A stretch of 64,000 nt of DNA from contig NZ_QFRX01000001.1 in the NCBI RefSeq assembly GCF_003143935.1, positions 1,622,071 through 1,686,070 of the forward strand, written 5' to 3'. The position numbers were made by a program, and so were the translations under genes. How positions within the stretch are numbered: position 1 is the stretch's first letter; each line of letters opens with the position of its first letter. This document shows positions 43,498-52,543 of this stretch, one piece after another. This DNA comes from Streptomyces sp. Act143. GTDB lineage: Bacteria > Actinomycetota > Actinomycetes > Streptomycetales > Streptomycetaceae. The notes below the pieces were generated by a model. It was not told where the DNA came from and made no database searches. It saw nothing but the letters and a program-made list of their open reading frames with translations.

Positions 43498-44289
43498 ATG
43501 GCGAAGACCGGCGGTCGCTCACGCACCGCTCCCCCTGCCGCCTCCGCGCTCGACTCCGTGCACTTCGCCCTGGACCGGAGCAGTCCGGTGCCCCTCTACT
43601 ACCAGCTCGCCCAGCAGCTGGAGGCGGCGATCGAGCACGGCGTCCTCGCCCCGGGGAACCTCCTGGGCAACGAGATCGACCTCTCCGTACGCCTCGGCCT
43701 GTCCCGCCCGACGGTCCGCCAGGCCATCCAGACCCTGGTCGACAAGGGCCTGCTGGTGCGGCGGCGCGGGGTGGGCACGCAGGTGGTGCACAGCCAGGTC
43801 AAGCGAGGACTCGAACTGAGCAGTCTCTACGACGACCTGGAGACGGCCGGGCAGGGGCCGACCACACAGGTGCTGCGCAACGAACACGTCCCGGCCGCCG
43901 CCGACGTCGCCGCCGCCCTCGGCATCGCGGAGGGCGCCGACGTCGTCGTACTGGAACGACTGCGCTGTACCCACGGCCAGCCGGTGGCGTTCCTGTGCAA
44001 CTACCTGCCGGCGACCCTCCTCGAACTCGACACCCCGAGACTGGAGTCGACGGGCCTGTACCGGTTGATGCGCTCGGCGGGCATCACCCTGCACAGCGCC
44101 CGCCAGACCGTCGGCGCCCGCAGCGCCACCGCCGAGGAGGCGGCCCGCCTCGGCGAGCGGGAGGGCACCGCGCTGCTGACCATGCAGCGCACGGCCTACG
44201 ACGACACCGGACGGCCGGTGGAGTACGGCACGCACATCTACCGCGCGTCCCGGTACGCGTTCGACTTCCAGTTGCTCGTCCGCCCCTGA
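43498..44289 (+). CDS. GntR/HutC-family regulator (UTRA domain), probably of inositol genes
   Basis: A 263-residue GntR regulator. The winged helix at about residues 28-95 carries EIDLSVRLGLSRPTVRQAIQTLVDKGLLVRR. A UTRA effector domain follows, with ERLRCTHGQPVAFLCNYLP and a terminal EYGTHIYRASRYAFDF. It starts after GGGAGG, 35 bases past iolD. The symmetric operator at the two iol promoters is the natural target, as with IolR-type repressors that respond to inositol-pathway intermediates. Confidence 0.86.
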   Translation: MAKTGGRSRTAPPAASALDSVHFALDRSSPVPLYYQLAQQLEAAIEHGVLAPGNLLGNEIDLSVRLGLSRPTVRQAIQTLVDKGLLVRRRGVGTQVVHSQVKRGLELSSLYDDLETAGQGPTTQVLRNEHVPAAADVAAALGIAEGADVVVLERLRCTHGQPVAFLCNYLPATLLELDTPRLESTGLYRLMRSAGITLHSARQTVGARSATAEEAARLGEREGTALLTMQRTAYDDTGRPVEYGTHIYRASRYAFDFQLLVRP

Positions 44290-44310
44290 GACCGCGCCGG
44301 ACGCGACGAC

Positions 44311-45294
44311 CTAGTGGGCGCCGTCCAGGCGGGCCCGCTGGTCCCCGGTCAGTTCCAGGTCGACGGCGGCCAGGTTCTCCTCCAGCTGGGCCAGGGACGA
44401 CACCCCGGCCAGCGGGAGGATCGGCAGGGCGCCGCCGATCTGCCAGGCCAGCACGACCTGGTTGACCGTCGCGCCGGTCTCCCGGGCCACCTCCCGGAGG
44501 ACCTTGAGCCGGGCGGCGGTGCCGGGGTGGTCGAAGTCGGCGGGGAGGCGGTCGGGGTGGGCGTAGGCGCCCTTGAGCAGGGGTGAGTACGCGACGAGGG
44601 TGAGGGCGGGCTCCGCGCGCAGATACGACAGGAGCTCCGCGCCCGCGTGCCCGAGGCTGCCGTCGGGCCAGAAGTCGTCGGGCACGTCGAGACGGGGCCG
44701 CAGATGGCTGTGGGCGTACTGGAGCACCTCGTAGCCGGGCAGTCCCGCCGCGGCGGCGATCGCGCGGGCCCGCTCCACCCGCCACACGGCGTGGTTGCTG
44801 GCGCCGAGCAGGCCGACGGTGCCCTCGTCGACGAGTTCGGCGAAGCCCTCGACGGTCTCCCGCAGCGGCACGTCGTAGTCCTCGATGTGCGCGTAGAGCA
44901 GGTCCAGCTTCGCCACGCCCAGCCGTTCCCGGCTGCGCTCGGCGGACTCGCGGATCACCTTCGCCGAGAGGCCCTCGGCGTTGTCGGTGTAGCTGGTGCC
45001 GGGGGCCAGGGGGCGGGCGCCGAGCTTGGTGGCGATGAAGACCTCCTCGCCGATGCCGCGGCTGCGCCGCCAGCGCCCGAGGAGTTCCTCGCTCTGGCCG
45101 CCCTGGCCGCCGTCGACCCAGAACGCGTAGTTGTCGGACGTGTCGATGAAGTTGCCGCCCGCCTCCACATAGCGGTCGAGCAGCGCGAAGGACGTCGCCT
45201 CGTCCGTGCGCGAGCCGAACAGCATCGCGCCGAGGGCGAGGACGCTGACCTCGCGGCGGTTCTTCGGGTCGGTGCCGATGGTGCGGTACTTCAT
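44311..45294 (-). CDS. Aldo/keto reductase
   Basis: A 327-residue AKR. Seen: NFIDTSDNYAFW (catalytic Asp and Tyr), the family's Lys in VFIATKLGA and His in LLYAHIEDYDVP, then GASNHAVWRV. It is an NADPH-dependent carbonyl reductase of the AKR11/YccK-like group. The start at 45294 follows GGGAGGGGAG, which lies in the right arm of a hairpin (45304-45344). It is convergent with the GntR gene. The substrate is unknown. Confidence 0.85.
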   Translation of the reverse strand: MKYRTIGTDPKNRREVSVLALGAMLFGSRTDEATSFALLDRYVEAGGNFIDTSDNYAFWVDGGQGGQSEELLGRWRRSRGIGEEVFIATKLGARPLAPGTSYTDNAEGLSAKVIRESAERSRERLGVAKLDLLYAHIEDYDVPLRETVEGFAELVDEGTVGLLGASNHAVWRVERARAIAAAAGLPGYEVLQYAHSHLRPRLDVPDDFWPDGSLGHAGAELLSYLRAEPALTLVAYSPLLKGAYAHPDRLPADFDHPGTAARLKVLREVARETGATVNQVVLAWQIGGALPILPLAGVSSLAQLEENLAAVDLELTGDQRARLDGAH

Positions 45295-45303
45295 GGGACT
45301 CCC

Positions 45304-45344
45304 CTCCCGTTCACGCGCCCTCGGTCGGGGTGCGCGAACGGGAG
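45304..45344 (-). terminator. Hairpin between Nudix and aldo/keto reductase genes
   Basis: Two 17-base arms (45304-45320, 45328-45344) pair at 16 of 17 positions in minus-strand RNA, counting one G-U pair, around a 7-base loop. It can end the Nudix transcript. It also buries part of the reductase ribosome-binding site. Confidence 0.6.
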
Positions 45345-45389
45345 TCTTCCTGCTGGAGCGCACTTCAAGTCAAGGGACCACGTCCCGGC

Positions 45390-46055
45390 TCACGAGGACG
45401 CGAACGGCCCTTCCAGCGCGGCCCATTGGAGGAGCATGATCGTCTTGGCGTCGGCGATCTCGCCGGTGCGGATCATCTCCAGGGCCCTGCGGAAGGGCAG
45501 TTCGAGGATCTCGATGTCCTCGCCCTCCTCGTCGAGGCCGCCGCCCTCGTGGGTGCGGGTCGACGGACCGTACGCGGCGGCGTAGAAGCTGACGCGCTCG
45601 GTGACCGAACCGGGGCTCATGTAGACGTCGAAGACGTGCCGGACCTCGCCGATGGTGTGCCCGGTCTCCTCCACCACCTCGCGCCGCACCGCGATCTCCG
45701 GGTGCTCGTCCTCGTCGTCGAGCACTCCGCCCGGGGTCTCGACGAGCATGCCGTCGGGGTGGCCGTTGACGTACACGGGGAAGCGGAACTGCCGGGTGAG
45801 CAGGACGGTTTCCCGGTCGGCGTCGTAGAGGAGCATGGTGGCGCCGTTGCCGCGGTCGTGCGTCTCGCGCTGCTGGGTGCTCCAACTGCCGTCGGCGCGC
45901 TGCAGGTCGAAGGTGGTGGCCCGCTCGACGTACCAGTGGCTGGAGAGCAGTTTCACGTCACGGACCTTGACGCGGGGGTTGCCGGTCAGGTCCAGGCCGG
46001 TGCGGTCGAGCCCGGTGCGGCCCCGGCCGTCGGGGGTGTCGACGCCGGCGGTCAT
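45390..46055 (-). CDS. nudK: Nudix hydrolase, GDP-mannose pyrophosphatase-like
   Basis: A 221-residue Nudix protein of the NudK/ADP-ribose pyrophosphatase type. The Nudix box runs from GGVLDDEDE through AVRREVVEETGH with all metal-binding Glu residues, and SSHWYVERATTFDLQR plus LLTRQFRFPVYVNG are NudK-like. The ATG at 46055 is chosen over an earlier one because the extra residues are Pro-rich and lie in the upstream gap. A small GLDRTG/GLDLTG repeat occurs near the N-terminus. Confidence 0.83.
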   Translation of the reverse strand: MTAGVDTPDGRGRTGLDRTGLDLTGNPRVKVRDVKLLSSHWYVERATTFDLQRADGSWSTQQRETHDRGNGATMLLYDADRETVLLTRQFRFPVYVNGHPDGMLVETPGGVLDDEDEHPEIAVRREVVEETGHTIGEVRHVFDVYMSPGSVTERVSFYAAAYGPSTRTHEGGGLDEEGEDIEILELPFRRALEMIRTGEIADAKTIMLLQWAALEGPFASS

Positions 46056-46175
46056 CGGGCACCGGCCGGGCGGAGCGGGGGGAGCGAGTTGGTCATGTGG
46101 GCCTTCTATCATCCCGCGACGCCGGAACGCCGCGGGACGGCGGCGGCGCCTGCGCGAGCACGCAGCGTCGCATCG

Positions 46176-46184
46176 TGTTAGACT
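46176..46184 (+). promoter_or_regulatory. Extended -10 promoter for the cold-shock gene
   Basis: TGT followed by TAGACT (46179-46184) forms an extended -10 element. No clear -35 box is present. It would start a 5' leader of about 115 bases, as is common for csp genes. Confidence 0.5.
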
Positions 46185-46219
46185 TTCAGAGTTGCAGTTG
46201 TGGTACCCATGAACCTATG

Positions 46220-46258
46220 TGCGCCTGACGGGAATGCTTATCCTCAGGCGCATTATTT
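46220..46258 (+). promoter_or_regulatory. Terminator-like hairpin in the csp leader
   Basis: A 9-bp stem (46220-46228 with 46244-46252), 15-base loop and following TTATTTGTTTT lie between the candidate promoter and the csp ribosome site. The U-rich tail is exceptional for this GC-rich DNA. It could attenuate or temperature-tune csp expression. Confidence 0.55.
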
Positions 46259-46308
46259 GTTTTCCCGGCATCTCCGGATGGGGCCTCTGCCTACTGAAGG
46301 AGAAAGTC

Positions 46309-46512
46309 ATGGCACAGGGAACCGTCAAGTGGTTCAACTCTGAAAAGGGTTTCGGCTTCATCGAGCAGGACGGCGGCGGCCCCGACGTCTTCGCCCACTA
46401 CTCGAACATCGCGACCCAGGGCTTCCGTGAGCTGCAGGAGGGCCAGCGGGTCTCCTTCGACGTCACGCAGGGCCAGAAGGGCCCGCAGGCGGAGAACATC
46501 GTCCCCGCCTGA
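46309..46512 (+). CDS. Cold-shock domain protein (CspA family)
   Basis: A 67-residue single cold-shock domain: [15 protein letters not shown] with RNP1 (KGFGFI) and RNP2 (DVFAHYSNI), then GQRVSFDV. It binds single-stranded nucleic acid as an RNA chaperone. AAGGAG lies seven bases before the ATG. It has a long leader with a terminator-like hairpin and a strong terminator behind it. A DEAD-box helicase gene follows, a natural functional partner in cold-induced RNA remodelling. Confidence 0.95.
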   Translation: MAQGTVKWFNSEKGFGFIEQDGGGPDVFAHYSNIATQGFRELQEGQRVSFDVTQGQKGPQAENIVPA

Positions 46513-46534
46513 TCGCCGGACGCGTATTCCGCTC

Positions 46535-46569
46535 ACCGGGGTCCGCACCGTCTTGGTGCGGACCCCGGT
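46535..46569 (+). terminator. Strong terminator after the csp gene
   Basis: A perfect 15-bp stem (46535-46549 with 46555-46569) with a GTCTT loop, followed by TTGTGCTGTTT, lies directly between the csp and helicase genes. Confidence 0.88.
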
Positions 46570-46600
46570 TTGTGCTGTTTCCAGGAAGGCAGACCACCGC

Positions 46601-48256
46601 ATGTCCCGCAGGCCCCAGAAGTCGAACCGGCGCGCCTCGTCCCCCTCACCGTCCGTGTCGCCGCCGAAGGAATTCCGGCTGCCGGAAACCACGACACCCG
46701 CACTTCCCGCCGTCGAGGACTTCGCCGACCTGGACATGCCCGCGGGGCTGCTGAAGACCCTCACCGCACAGGGCGTGACCACGCCCTTCCCGATCCAGGC
46801 CGCGACGCTGCCGAACTCGCTCGCCGGGCGTGACCTGCTCGGACGCGGACGCACCGGCTCCGGCAAAACCCTCGCCTTCGGTCTGGCGCTGCTGGCCCGT
46901 ACGGCCGGACAGCGCGCGCAGCCCAAGGCTCCGCTGGGCCTCGTCCTGGTGCCCACCCGGGAACTTGCCCAGCAGGTGACGGACGCCCTGACGCCTTACG
47001 CGACGGCGGTCAACCTCCGGATGGCCACTGTGGTCGGCGGTCTCTCCATCACCCGGCAGGCCGCCACGATCCGGCGCGGCGCCGAGGTGCTGGTGGCGAC
47101 ACCGGGCCGGCTCAACGATCTCGTGGAGCGCGGGGACTGTGTCCTCGACCAGGTCGGCATCACGGTGCTGGACGAGGCCGACCAGATGACCGACATGGGG
47201 TTCCTGCCCCAGATCACCAAGCTGATCCAGCAGGTACGGGCCGACGGGCAGCGGATGCTGTTCTCGGCCACCCTGGACCGCAACATCGACCGTCTGGTGC
47301 AGCGGTTCCTGACCGACCCGGTGGTCCACTCGGTGGACCCGTCCGCGGGCGCGGTGACCACCATGGAGCATCACGTGCTCCACGTCCTGGACGAGACCGA
47401 CAAGAAGGCCGTCACCACGCGCATCGCGGCCCGCGACGGCCGGGTCATCCTCTTCCTCGACACCAAGCGGTCCGCGGACCGGCTCACCAAGCGGCTGCTG
47501 TCCGTCGGCGTCCGGGCGGCGGCGCTGCACGGCGGCCGCTCCCAGCCGCAGCGCAACCGCACCCTGGAGCAGTTCAAGAACGGCCAGGTCACGGCACTGG
47601 TGGCGACGAACGTCGCGGCTCGTGGCATACACGTGGACGACCTCGACCTCGTCGTGAACGTCGATCCCCCGACCGACCACAAGGACTACCTCCACCGGGG
47701 CGGTCGCACCGCCCGCGCCGGCGGTTCCGGCAGCGTGGTCACGCTGGTCCTGCCCGACCAGAAGCGCGACGTCACGCGTCTGATGTCGGACGCGGGCATC
47801 CGCCCCCGGACGGCCCGGATCACGTCCGGGGACGCGGCCCTGGCCACGATCACCGGAGCCCGCGAGCCCTCCGGTGTGGCCGTCACCATCGAGATCCCCC
47901 AGCCGACACCGTCGACGGCGTCCCGACCGGACCGGAAGACCGGCGCCAAGCCCGGAAGCCGGTCCGGCCGCCGGCGCCGCAACGGCGCCGAGTCCCAGGG
48001 GCAGCCCGGCACCCAGGCCCAGTCCGGGGCCCGTTCCTCGTCGGGCGGTGCCGCGAGGGCCGGGAACGAGGGCTCCGCCCGCCGGGCCGGCGCGGGAGCC
48101 GGGAAGGCCAAGAGCGGCGCCGCCGCGGCGGGCGGCCGGACCGCCCCCCGCCGGTCCCCGGCCGGCGCCTCGGGCCGCGCCGCCTCCGGCCAGGCCGGCC
48201 GCGCGTCCGGTGGCCGCCGGACAGCGTCCCGCAGGTCCACCGGGGGCGCTGCGTAG
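46601..48256 (+). CDS. DEAD-box ATP-dependent RNA helicase
   Basis: A 551-residue helicase. Motifs in order: Q motif FPIQAATLP, Walker A GRTGSGKT, PTRELAQ, TPGR, DEAD in VLDEADQMTD, SAT, then the C-terminal lobe with ALVATNVAARGI and HRGGRTARAG. The last 130 residues are a basic, disordered Ser/Gly/Arg/Ala-rich tail for RNA binding. The ATG at 46601 follows GGAAGG; upstream in-frame sequence overlaps the csp gene and its terminator. Confidence 0.93.
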   Translation: MSRRPQKSNRRASSPSPSVSPPKEFRLPETTTPALPAVEDFADLDMPAGLLKTLTAQGVTTPFPIQAATLPNSLAGRDLLGRGRTGSGKTLAFGLALLARTAGQRAQPKAPLGLVLVPTRELAQQVTDALTPYATAVNLRMATVVGGLSITRQAATIRRGAEVLVATPGRLNDLVERGDCVLDQVGITVLDEADQMTDMGFLPQITKLIQQVRADGQRMLFSATLDRNIDRLVQRFLTDPVVHSVDPSAGAVTTMEHHVLHVLDETDKKAVTTRIAARDGRVILFLDTKRSADRLTKRLLSVGVRAAALHGGRSQPQRNRTLEQFKNGQVTALVATNVAARGIHVDDLDLVVNVDPPTDHKDYLHRGGRTARAGGSGSVVTLVLPDQKRDVTRLMSDAGIRPRTARITSGDAALATITGAREPSGVAVTIEIPQPTPSTASRPDRKTGAKPGSRSGRRRRNGAESQGQPGTQAQSGARSSSGGAARAGNEGSARRAGAGAGKAKSGAAAAGGRTAPRRSPAGASGRAASGQAGRASGGRRTASRRSTGGAA

Positions 48257-48262
48257 CTCCCT

Positions 48263-48287
48263 GGGGGCCGGTCTCCGGCCGGCCCCC
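48263..48287 (+). terminator. Terminator hairpin after the helicase gene
   Basis: A 9-bp GC stem (48263-48271 with 48279-48287) and a 7-base loop lie six bases past the helicase stop. Confidence 0.7.
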
Positions 48288-48290
48288 GAA

Positions 48291-48349
48291 AACAACCTCA
48301 GGAAACAACCGCAGGGAACAACCGCAGAGAACAGAAGAGAACAACCGAA
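48291..48349. repeat. AACAACCGCAG-type direct repeats
   Basis: Four or five imperfect copies of a roughly 13-base unit starting AACAACC lie in a row between two terminators. No gene or RNA is evident. The A-rich bias stands out from its surroundings. Confidence 0.7.
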
Positions 48350-48380
48350 AGGCCGTTTCAGATGCCTCTGAAACGGCCTT
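48349..48380. terminator. Terminator downstream of tRNA-Pro
   Basis: A perfect 14-bp stem (48349-48362 with 48367-48380) and 4-base loop lie 28 bases beyond the tRNA 3' end. A short T run follows on the minus strand. Confidence 0.85.
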
Positions 48381-48408
48381 CGTGTTACTGCTCCACGACT
48401 TCGAAAAG

Positions 48409-48482
<74 letters not shown>

Positions 48483-48612
48483 GTGCGTCTCGCGCGGTGG
48501 AACCGCGTGATCACGCGTTGAGTACTTTACCCCACGCCGGGGACCGCTTCGAAGAGGGCCCGGTGAGGAGGGCCGGTGAGGCGAGCCCCGGTGCGCGCGG
48601 GACAATCGGCGT

Positions 48613-49128
48613 ATGGGCAGCACATCCTCAGGACGGCCGACCGGGGCACGCGACCGCGACGACGAGGGCCGGGCGCGCAACGCCCGGCCGCGGGACGGGC
48701 TCGGCAGGCCCCTGCCGTACGGGGCGGAGGGCGTGGCCCGGCAGCCCGAGGGCGTGCTCCGTACGCCGGAGCGGAGCGTCGTGGAGGCGCAGGAGCTGCT
48801 GGACGCGGGGAAGCCGTTCCACGCTCACGAGGTGTTCGAGGACGCCTGGAAGTCGGGGCCCGAGGAGGAACGGGGGCTGTGGCGGGGCCTGGCCCAGCTC
48901 GCGGTGGGGCTCACGCACGCGGCCCGGGGCAACGTCACCGGCGGGGCGCGGTTGCTGCGGCGCGGGGCGGGGGCGGTGGAGGAGTGGGCGTCGCGCGGGG
49001 GACGGGCACGGCCGTACGGGATGGATCTCGGCGGTCTCGCCGCATGGGCGCGGCAGCTCGCCGGGGAGGTGGAACGCGGGGACACGGCCGTGGACGCCCG
49101 CGCCCGGGCACCCCGGCTGCGGCCTTGA
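48613..49128 (+). CDS. DUF309 domain protein
   Basis: A 171-residue protein with a disordered, charged N-terminal third followed by the DUF309 helical domain. The domain shows as AQELLDAGKPFHAHEVFEDAWK, then LWRGLAQLAVGLTHAARGN and GGARLLRRGA, with conserved His-Glu pairs. The biochemical role of this family is unknown. No good ribosome site precedes the ATG, so it may be leaderless. Confidence 0.8.
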   Translation: MGSTSSGRPTGARDRDDEGRARNARPRDGLGRPLPYGAEGVARQPEGVLRTPERSVVEAQELLDAGKPFHAHEVFEDAWKSGPEEERGLWRGLAQLAVGLTHAARGNVTGGARLLRRGAGAVEEWASRGGRARPYGMDLGGLAAWARQLAGEVERGDTAVDARARAPRLRP

Positions 49129-49177
49129 CCTGGGACTCGGTGCCGTCGCCGTCAGTGGCGTACGGCAGACTCGGGGG

Positions 49178-49951
49178 GTGCGAAAGATTCATGTCATCGG
49201 TATCGGCGCGGGCGACCCCGACCAGCTGACCCTCCAGGCGGTCAAGGCGCTGCGGAGCACGGACGTGTTCTTCGTCCTCGACAAGGGCGAGGTGAAGAGC
49301 GATCTCACCGACCTGCGCCGGGACATGCTCCAGGCGCACATACCCGAGGGGACGTACCGCGTCGTCGAGGCCCGTGACCCCGACCGTGACCGCACGGCGG
49401 GCGGCGCGGCCTACTCCCCCGCCGTCGGGGACTGGCGCAGCGCGCGTGCCGCGATCTACGAGCGGCTGATCGCCGAGGAGCTGGGCGAGGACGAGAGCGG
49501 CGCGTTCCTGGTGTGGGGCGACCCCGCGTTGTACGACAGCACGCTCGGCATCCTGGAGGAGATCCTGGAGCGCGGCGCGGTGGCCTTCGCGTACGACGTC
49601 GTCCCCGGCATCAGCAGCGTCTCCGCGCTGGTGGCCCGGCACTGCACCGGCCTGAACCGGGTCGCGCGGCCGGTGCAGATCACCACCGGGCGGCGGCTCG
49701 CCGAGGGCTTCCCGGAGGGGGTGGACGACGTGGTGGTGATGCTGGACGCGCACCAGGCCTTCCGGCAGTACGCCGAGGACGACATCGACATCTACTGGGG
49801 CGCGTACATCGGCACCCCGGACGAGATCCTCGTCTCCGGGCCGATCGCCGAGGCCGGGCCGCGCATCGAGCGGCTGCGGGCGGAGGCACGGGAGCGCAAG
49901 GGCTGGATCATGGACACCTATCTGCTGCGCCGCAACCCCGCGCGCGGATAG
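49178..49951 (+). CDS. cobF: Precorrin-6A synthase (deacetylating)
   Basis: A 257-residue tetrapyrrole methylase of the CobF type. The SAM-binding [20 protein letters not shown] opens the protein, then [13 protein letters not shown] and [14 protein letters not shown] as in cobalamin C-methyltransferases. CobF methylates C-1 of precorrin-5 and releases acetate in the aerobic B12 route. The GTG start gives the family's normal N-terminus. cobK lies 2.6 kb downstream on the other strand, but no other cobalamin genes are in the window. Confidence 0.9.
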   Translation: MRKIHVIGIGAGDPDQLTLQAVKALRSTDVFFVLDKGEVKSDLTDLRRDMLQAHIPEGTYRVVEARDPDRDRTAGGAAYSPAVGDWRSARAAIYERLIAEELGEDESGAFLVWGDPALYDSTLGILEEILERGAVAFAYDVVPGISSVSALVARHCTGLNRVARPVQITTGRRLAEGFPEGVDDVVVMLDAHQAFRQYAEDDIDIYWGAYIGTPDEILVSGPIAEAGPRIERLRAEARERKGWIMDTYLLRRNPARG

Positions 49952-50010
49952 GGCACCCGAGCGGGCCCCTCCGGCATGCGCGGCTGGGCCGCCGGTGTGA
50001 TCGTGACCTC

Positions 50011-52083
50011 GTGACCCTCACCGAGCACACCGCGCCGCCCGCCGCCGAGCCGCCGGTGCTGGACAAGCGTCAGCGCAACGTCGTCTTCGTGACGATCATG
50101 CTGGGGGTGCTGCTGGCGGCCCTGGACCAGACGATCGTGGGCACCGCGCTGCCGACCATCGTGTCGGACCTGGGCGGGGCCGCGCACATGTCGTGGGTGG
50201 TCACGGCCTATCTGCTCGCGGAGACCGTGTCGACCGTCCTGGTGGGCAAGTTCGGCGACCTCTTCGGCCGCAAGCTGGTCTTCCAGGTCTCGGCGATCGT
50301 GTTCATCACGGGCTCGTTCCTGTGCGGTCTCGCCGGGAACATGACGCTGCTGATCGCCTGGCGGGCCGTGCAGGGCATCGGCGCGGGCGGGCTGATGGTC
50401 ACGGCGACGGCGCTGATCGCCGACGTCATCCCGCTGCGTGAGCGCGGCAAGTACCAGGGCGCGATCGGCGCCGTGTTCGGGGTGGCCACGGTCATCGGGC
50501 CGCTGCTGGGCGGGCTGTTCACCGACCATCTGACCTGGCGCTGGGCGTTCTACGTCAACGTCCCGATCGCGATCGTCGTCGTGATCGCCGCGGCCCGCAC
50601 GATCCCCGTCGTGAAGTCGGTGTCCCGGCCGGTCGTCGACTACCTCGGCATCGCGCTGGTCGCGGCGGGCGCGAGCGCGCTGATCCTGGCGACGAGCTGG
50701 GGCGGCAACGAGTACGCGTGGGGCTCGGGCGTCATCATCGGCCTGTTCGTCGGCGGCGCGCTCGCGCTGGGCCTGTTCTGCTGGGCCGAGACCCGGGCGA
50801 AGGAACCGATGCTGCCGATGCGGCTGTTCGCCAACCCGGTGTTCACGGTCTGCTCGATCCTCAGCTTCGTCGTCGGCTTCGCCATGCTCGGCGCGATGAC
50901 GTATCTGCCGAGCTATCTCCAGTACGTCGACGGCGACTCGGCCACGATCTCCGGCGTCCGCACCCTGCCCCTGGTCATCGGGCTGCTCATCGCGTCCGTC
51001 TTCAGCGGCAACGTGGTCAGCAAGACCGGGCAGTACCGGCTCTTCCCCATCGTCGGCTCGCTGGTGACGGGGCTCGGGCTGTATCTGATGTCGCTGATGG
51101 GGCCGGACACCGGGGCGTGGCTGGAGTCGCTGTACATGTTCGTGCTGGGTACCGGCATCGGGCTGTGCATGCAGGTGCTGACGATCGCCGTGCAGAACAC
51201 CGTCGACTACGCCGACCTCGGCACCGCGACCTCCGGGGTCACCTTCTTCCGCACGCTGGGCAGTTCGTTCGGCACCGCCGTCTTCGGCACGATCTACGCC
51301 AACTCCCTCACGCCTAACCTGAAGGACGCCGTCGCGACGGCCGCGCAGGCGGGCAGCGGGGTCGATCCCGCGGCGATCGCCAAGGCGGCGACGAGTCCGG
51401 AGGGCGTGCACCGGCTGCCGCCGGCCGCGGCCTCGCCGATCATCGACGCCTACGCCGACACGATCCAGACCGTCTTCCTGTGGACGGTGCCGGTCGCGGT
51501 CCTCGGCTTCGTCGTCGCCCTGTTCCTCAAGCAGGTCGAGCTGCGCGACAGTGCCCGGGCGGGCTCGACCGACATGGGCGAAGGGTTCGGGCAGCCGTCC
51601 GGGGCGGACTCGCAGCGACTGCTGGAGGCGGCTGTCGGGAAGATCATCGGCGGTGCGGATCTCCAGACCGCCCGCCGGATCATCGCGGACTCCGACACCC
51701 GGCTGGACGTGGCGGGCGCCTGGGCTGTGATGCAGGTGGAGCTGTTCACGCGGATGGTCGGGCACGCCGGCCTCGGGCTGATCGCCGCCCGCCGTCACAT
51801 GCCGCCCGAGGTGCTGCTGCCGGTCTTCGACCGGATGGTCGAGGAGGGCTATCTGACCCGCGCGGGTTCCCTCTTCTCGCACACCGAGGCGGGCGCCCGC
51901 GAGGCCCGCGTCATCGGCAAGGCGTGGGCCACGTGGCTGGAGGCGCGGGTGCAGCAGGACATCGGCCGCCCGGCGGGCACGGATCTGCGGGCCGCGGTGG
52001 ACACGATCTCCAAGCGGCTGCTGGTGGAGGACCTCAGCAACGGGCTGCCGCAGCGGCAGCCGGAGTTGGCCGCCAGCCGCTGA
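50011..52083 (+). CDS. EmrB/QacA-type MFS drug exporter with C-terminal extra domain
   Basis: A 690-residue protein. The first 500 or so residues are a 14-helix DHA2 exporter with [13 protein letters not shown] in helix 1, loop motif [13 protein letters not shown] and antiporter motif GPLLGGLF. After the last helix comes a soluble region of about 150 residues, with a helix-rich part followed by [20 protein letters not shown] and [17 protein letters not shown], which looks like a winged-helix/MarR-like unit. GTG start at 50011; the upstream frame overlaps cobF. Confidence 0.85.
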   Translation: MTLTEHTAPPAAEPPVLDKRQRNVVFVTIMLGVLLAALDQTIVGTALPTIVSDLGGAAHMSWVVTAYLLAETVSTVLVGKFGDLFGRKLVFQVSAIVFITGSFLCGLAGNMTLLIAWRAVQGIGAGGLMVTATALIADVIPLRERGKYQGAIGAVFGVATVIGPLLGGLFTDHLTWRWAFYVNVPIAIVVVIAAARTIPVVKSVSRPVVDYLGIALVAAGASALILATSWGGNEYAWGSGVIIGLFVGGALALGLFCWAETRAKEPMLPMRLFANPVFTVCSILSFVVGFAMLGAMTYLPSYLQYVDGDSATISGVRTLPLVIGLLIASVFSGNVVSKTGQYRLFPIVGSLVTGLGLYLMSLMGPDTGAWLESLYMFVLGTGIGLCMQVLTIAVQNTVDYADLGTATSGVTFFRTLGSSFGTAVFGTIYANSLTPNLKDAVATAAQAGSGVDPAAIAKAATSPEGVHRLPPAAASPIIDAYADTIQTVFLWTVPVAVLGFVVALFLKQVELRDSARAGSTDMGEGFGQPSGADSQRLLEAAVGKIIGGADLQTARRIIADSDTRLDVAGAWAVMQVELFTRMVGHAGLGLIAARRHMPPEVLLPVFDRMVEEGYLTRAGSLFSHTEAGAREARVIGKAWATWLEARVQQDIGRPAGTDLRAAVDTISKRLLVEDLSNGLPQRQPELAASR

Positions 52084-52126
52084 AAACCAGGTGCCGGGCG
52101 GGCCTGTCGGTGGTCATACTCCCGGC

Positions 52127-52543
52127 ATGCCTCCCGTCCGCTTCCACGATCCCGGCCTGATCTGCCACGACTTCGCCGGCTCGGTGCTGGTCCGCTGCCC
52201 ACGCTGCGACCGGATCGCGCACCACGAGCGGCGGGCACCCGCCGGGCCCCGCGTGATCTGCCGGTCGTGCGGCCTGTGCCGGTCCCCGGACTCCCGTTCC
52301 TGGCCGGGCCTGTGGCTGGAGACGCGGACTCGGCACGGCGAGCTCTGGGCGTACAACCTCGCGCATCTCGACCTGATCCGCCGGTTCGTGGCGGCGGACC
52401 TGCGGGAGCGGGACCCCTGGTACGAGGACGGCCGGAAGATGACCGCCGTGGGCCGGCTGCCCGCCTGGATCAAGAGCGCCAAGAACCGCGCCGAGGTGCT
52501 GCGGGCGATCGACCGGATGCGGGCCTCGGTCATCGCGGGCTGA
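52127..52543 (+). CDS. Hypothetical protein with a zinc-ribbon-like Cys motif
   Basis: A 138-residue protein of unknown function. Two Cys pairs, CPRC (residues 24-27) and CRSC (45-48), probably hold one zinc ion in a ribbon. The rest is basic, Trp-rich and partly helical, with AYNLAHLDLIRRFV and RDPWYEDGRKMTAVGRLPAWIKSAKNR. Nucleic-acid or protein binding is plausible. Its 3' end overlaps the convergent cobK gene by 14 bases. Confidence 0.72.
   Translation: MPPVRFHDPGLICHDFAGSVLVRCPRCDRIAHHERRAPAGPRVICRSCGLCRSPDSRSWPGLWLETRTRHGELWAYNLAHLDLIRRFVAADLRERDPWYEDGRKMTAVGRLPAWIKSAKNRAEVLRAIDRMRASVIAG

Noticed and set aside
46220-46252. Stem-loop in the csp leader considered as a tRNA or riboswitch
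   Set aside because: It is one short hairpin with a U-rich tail and no further conserved elements; an attenuator or leader hairpin fits better.
49918-51882. 654-codon minus-strand frame rich in His, Arg, Asp and Gln
   Set aside because: It is the complement of the MFS exporter; the composition mirrors hydrophobic codons read backwards.
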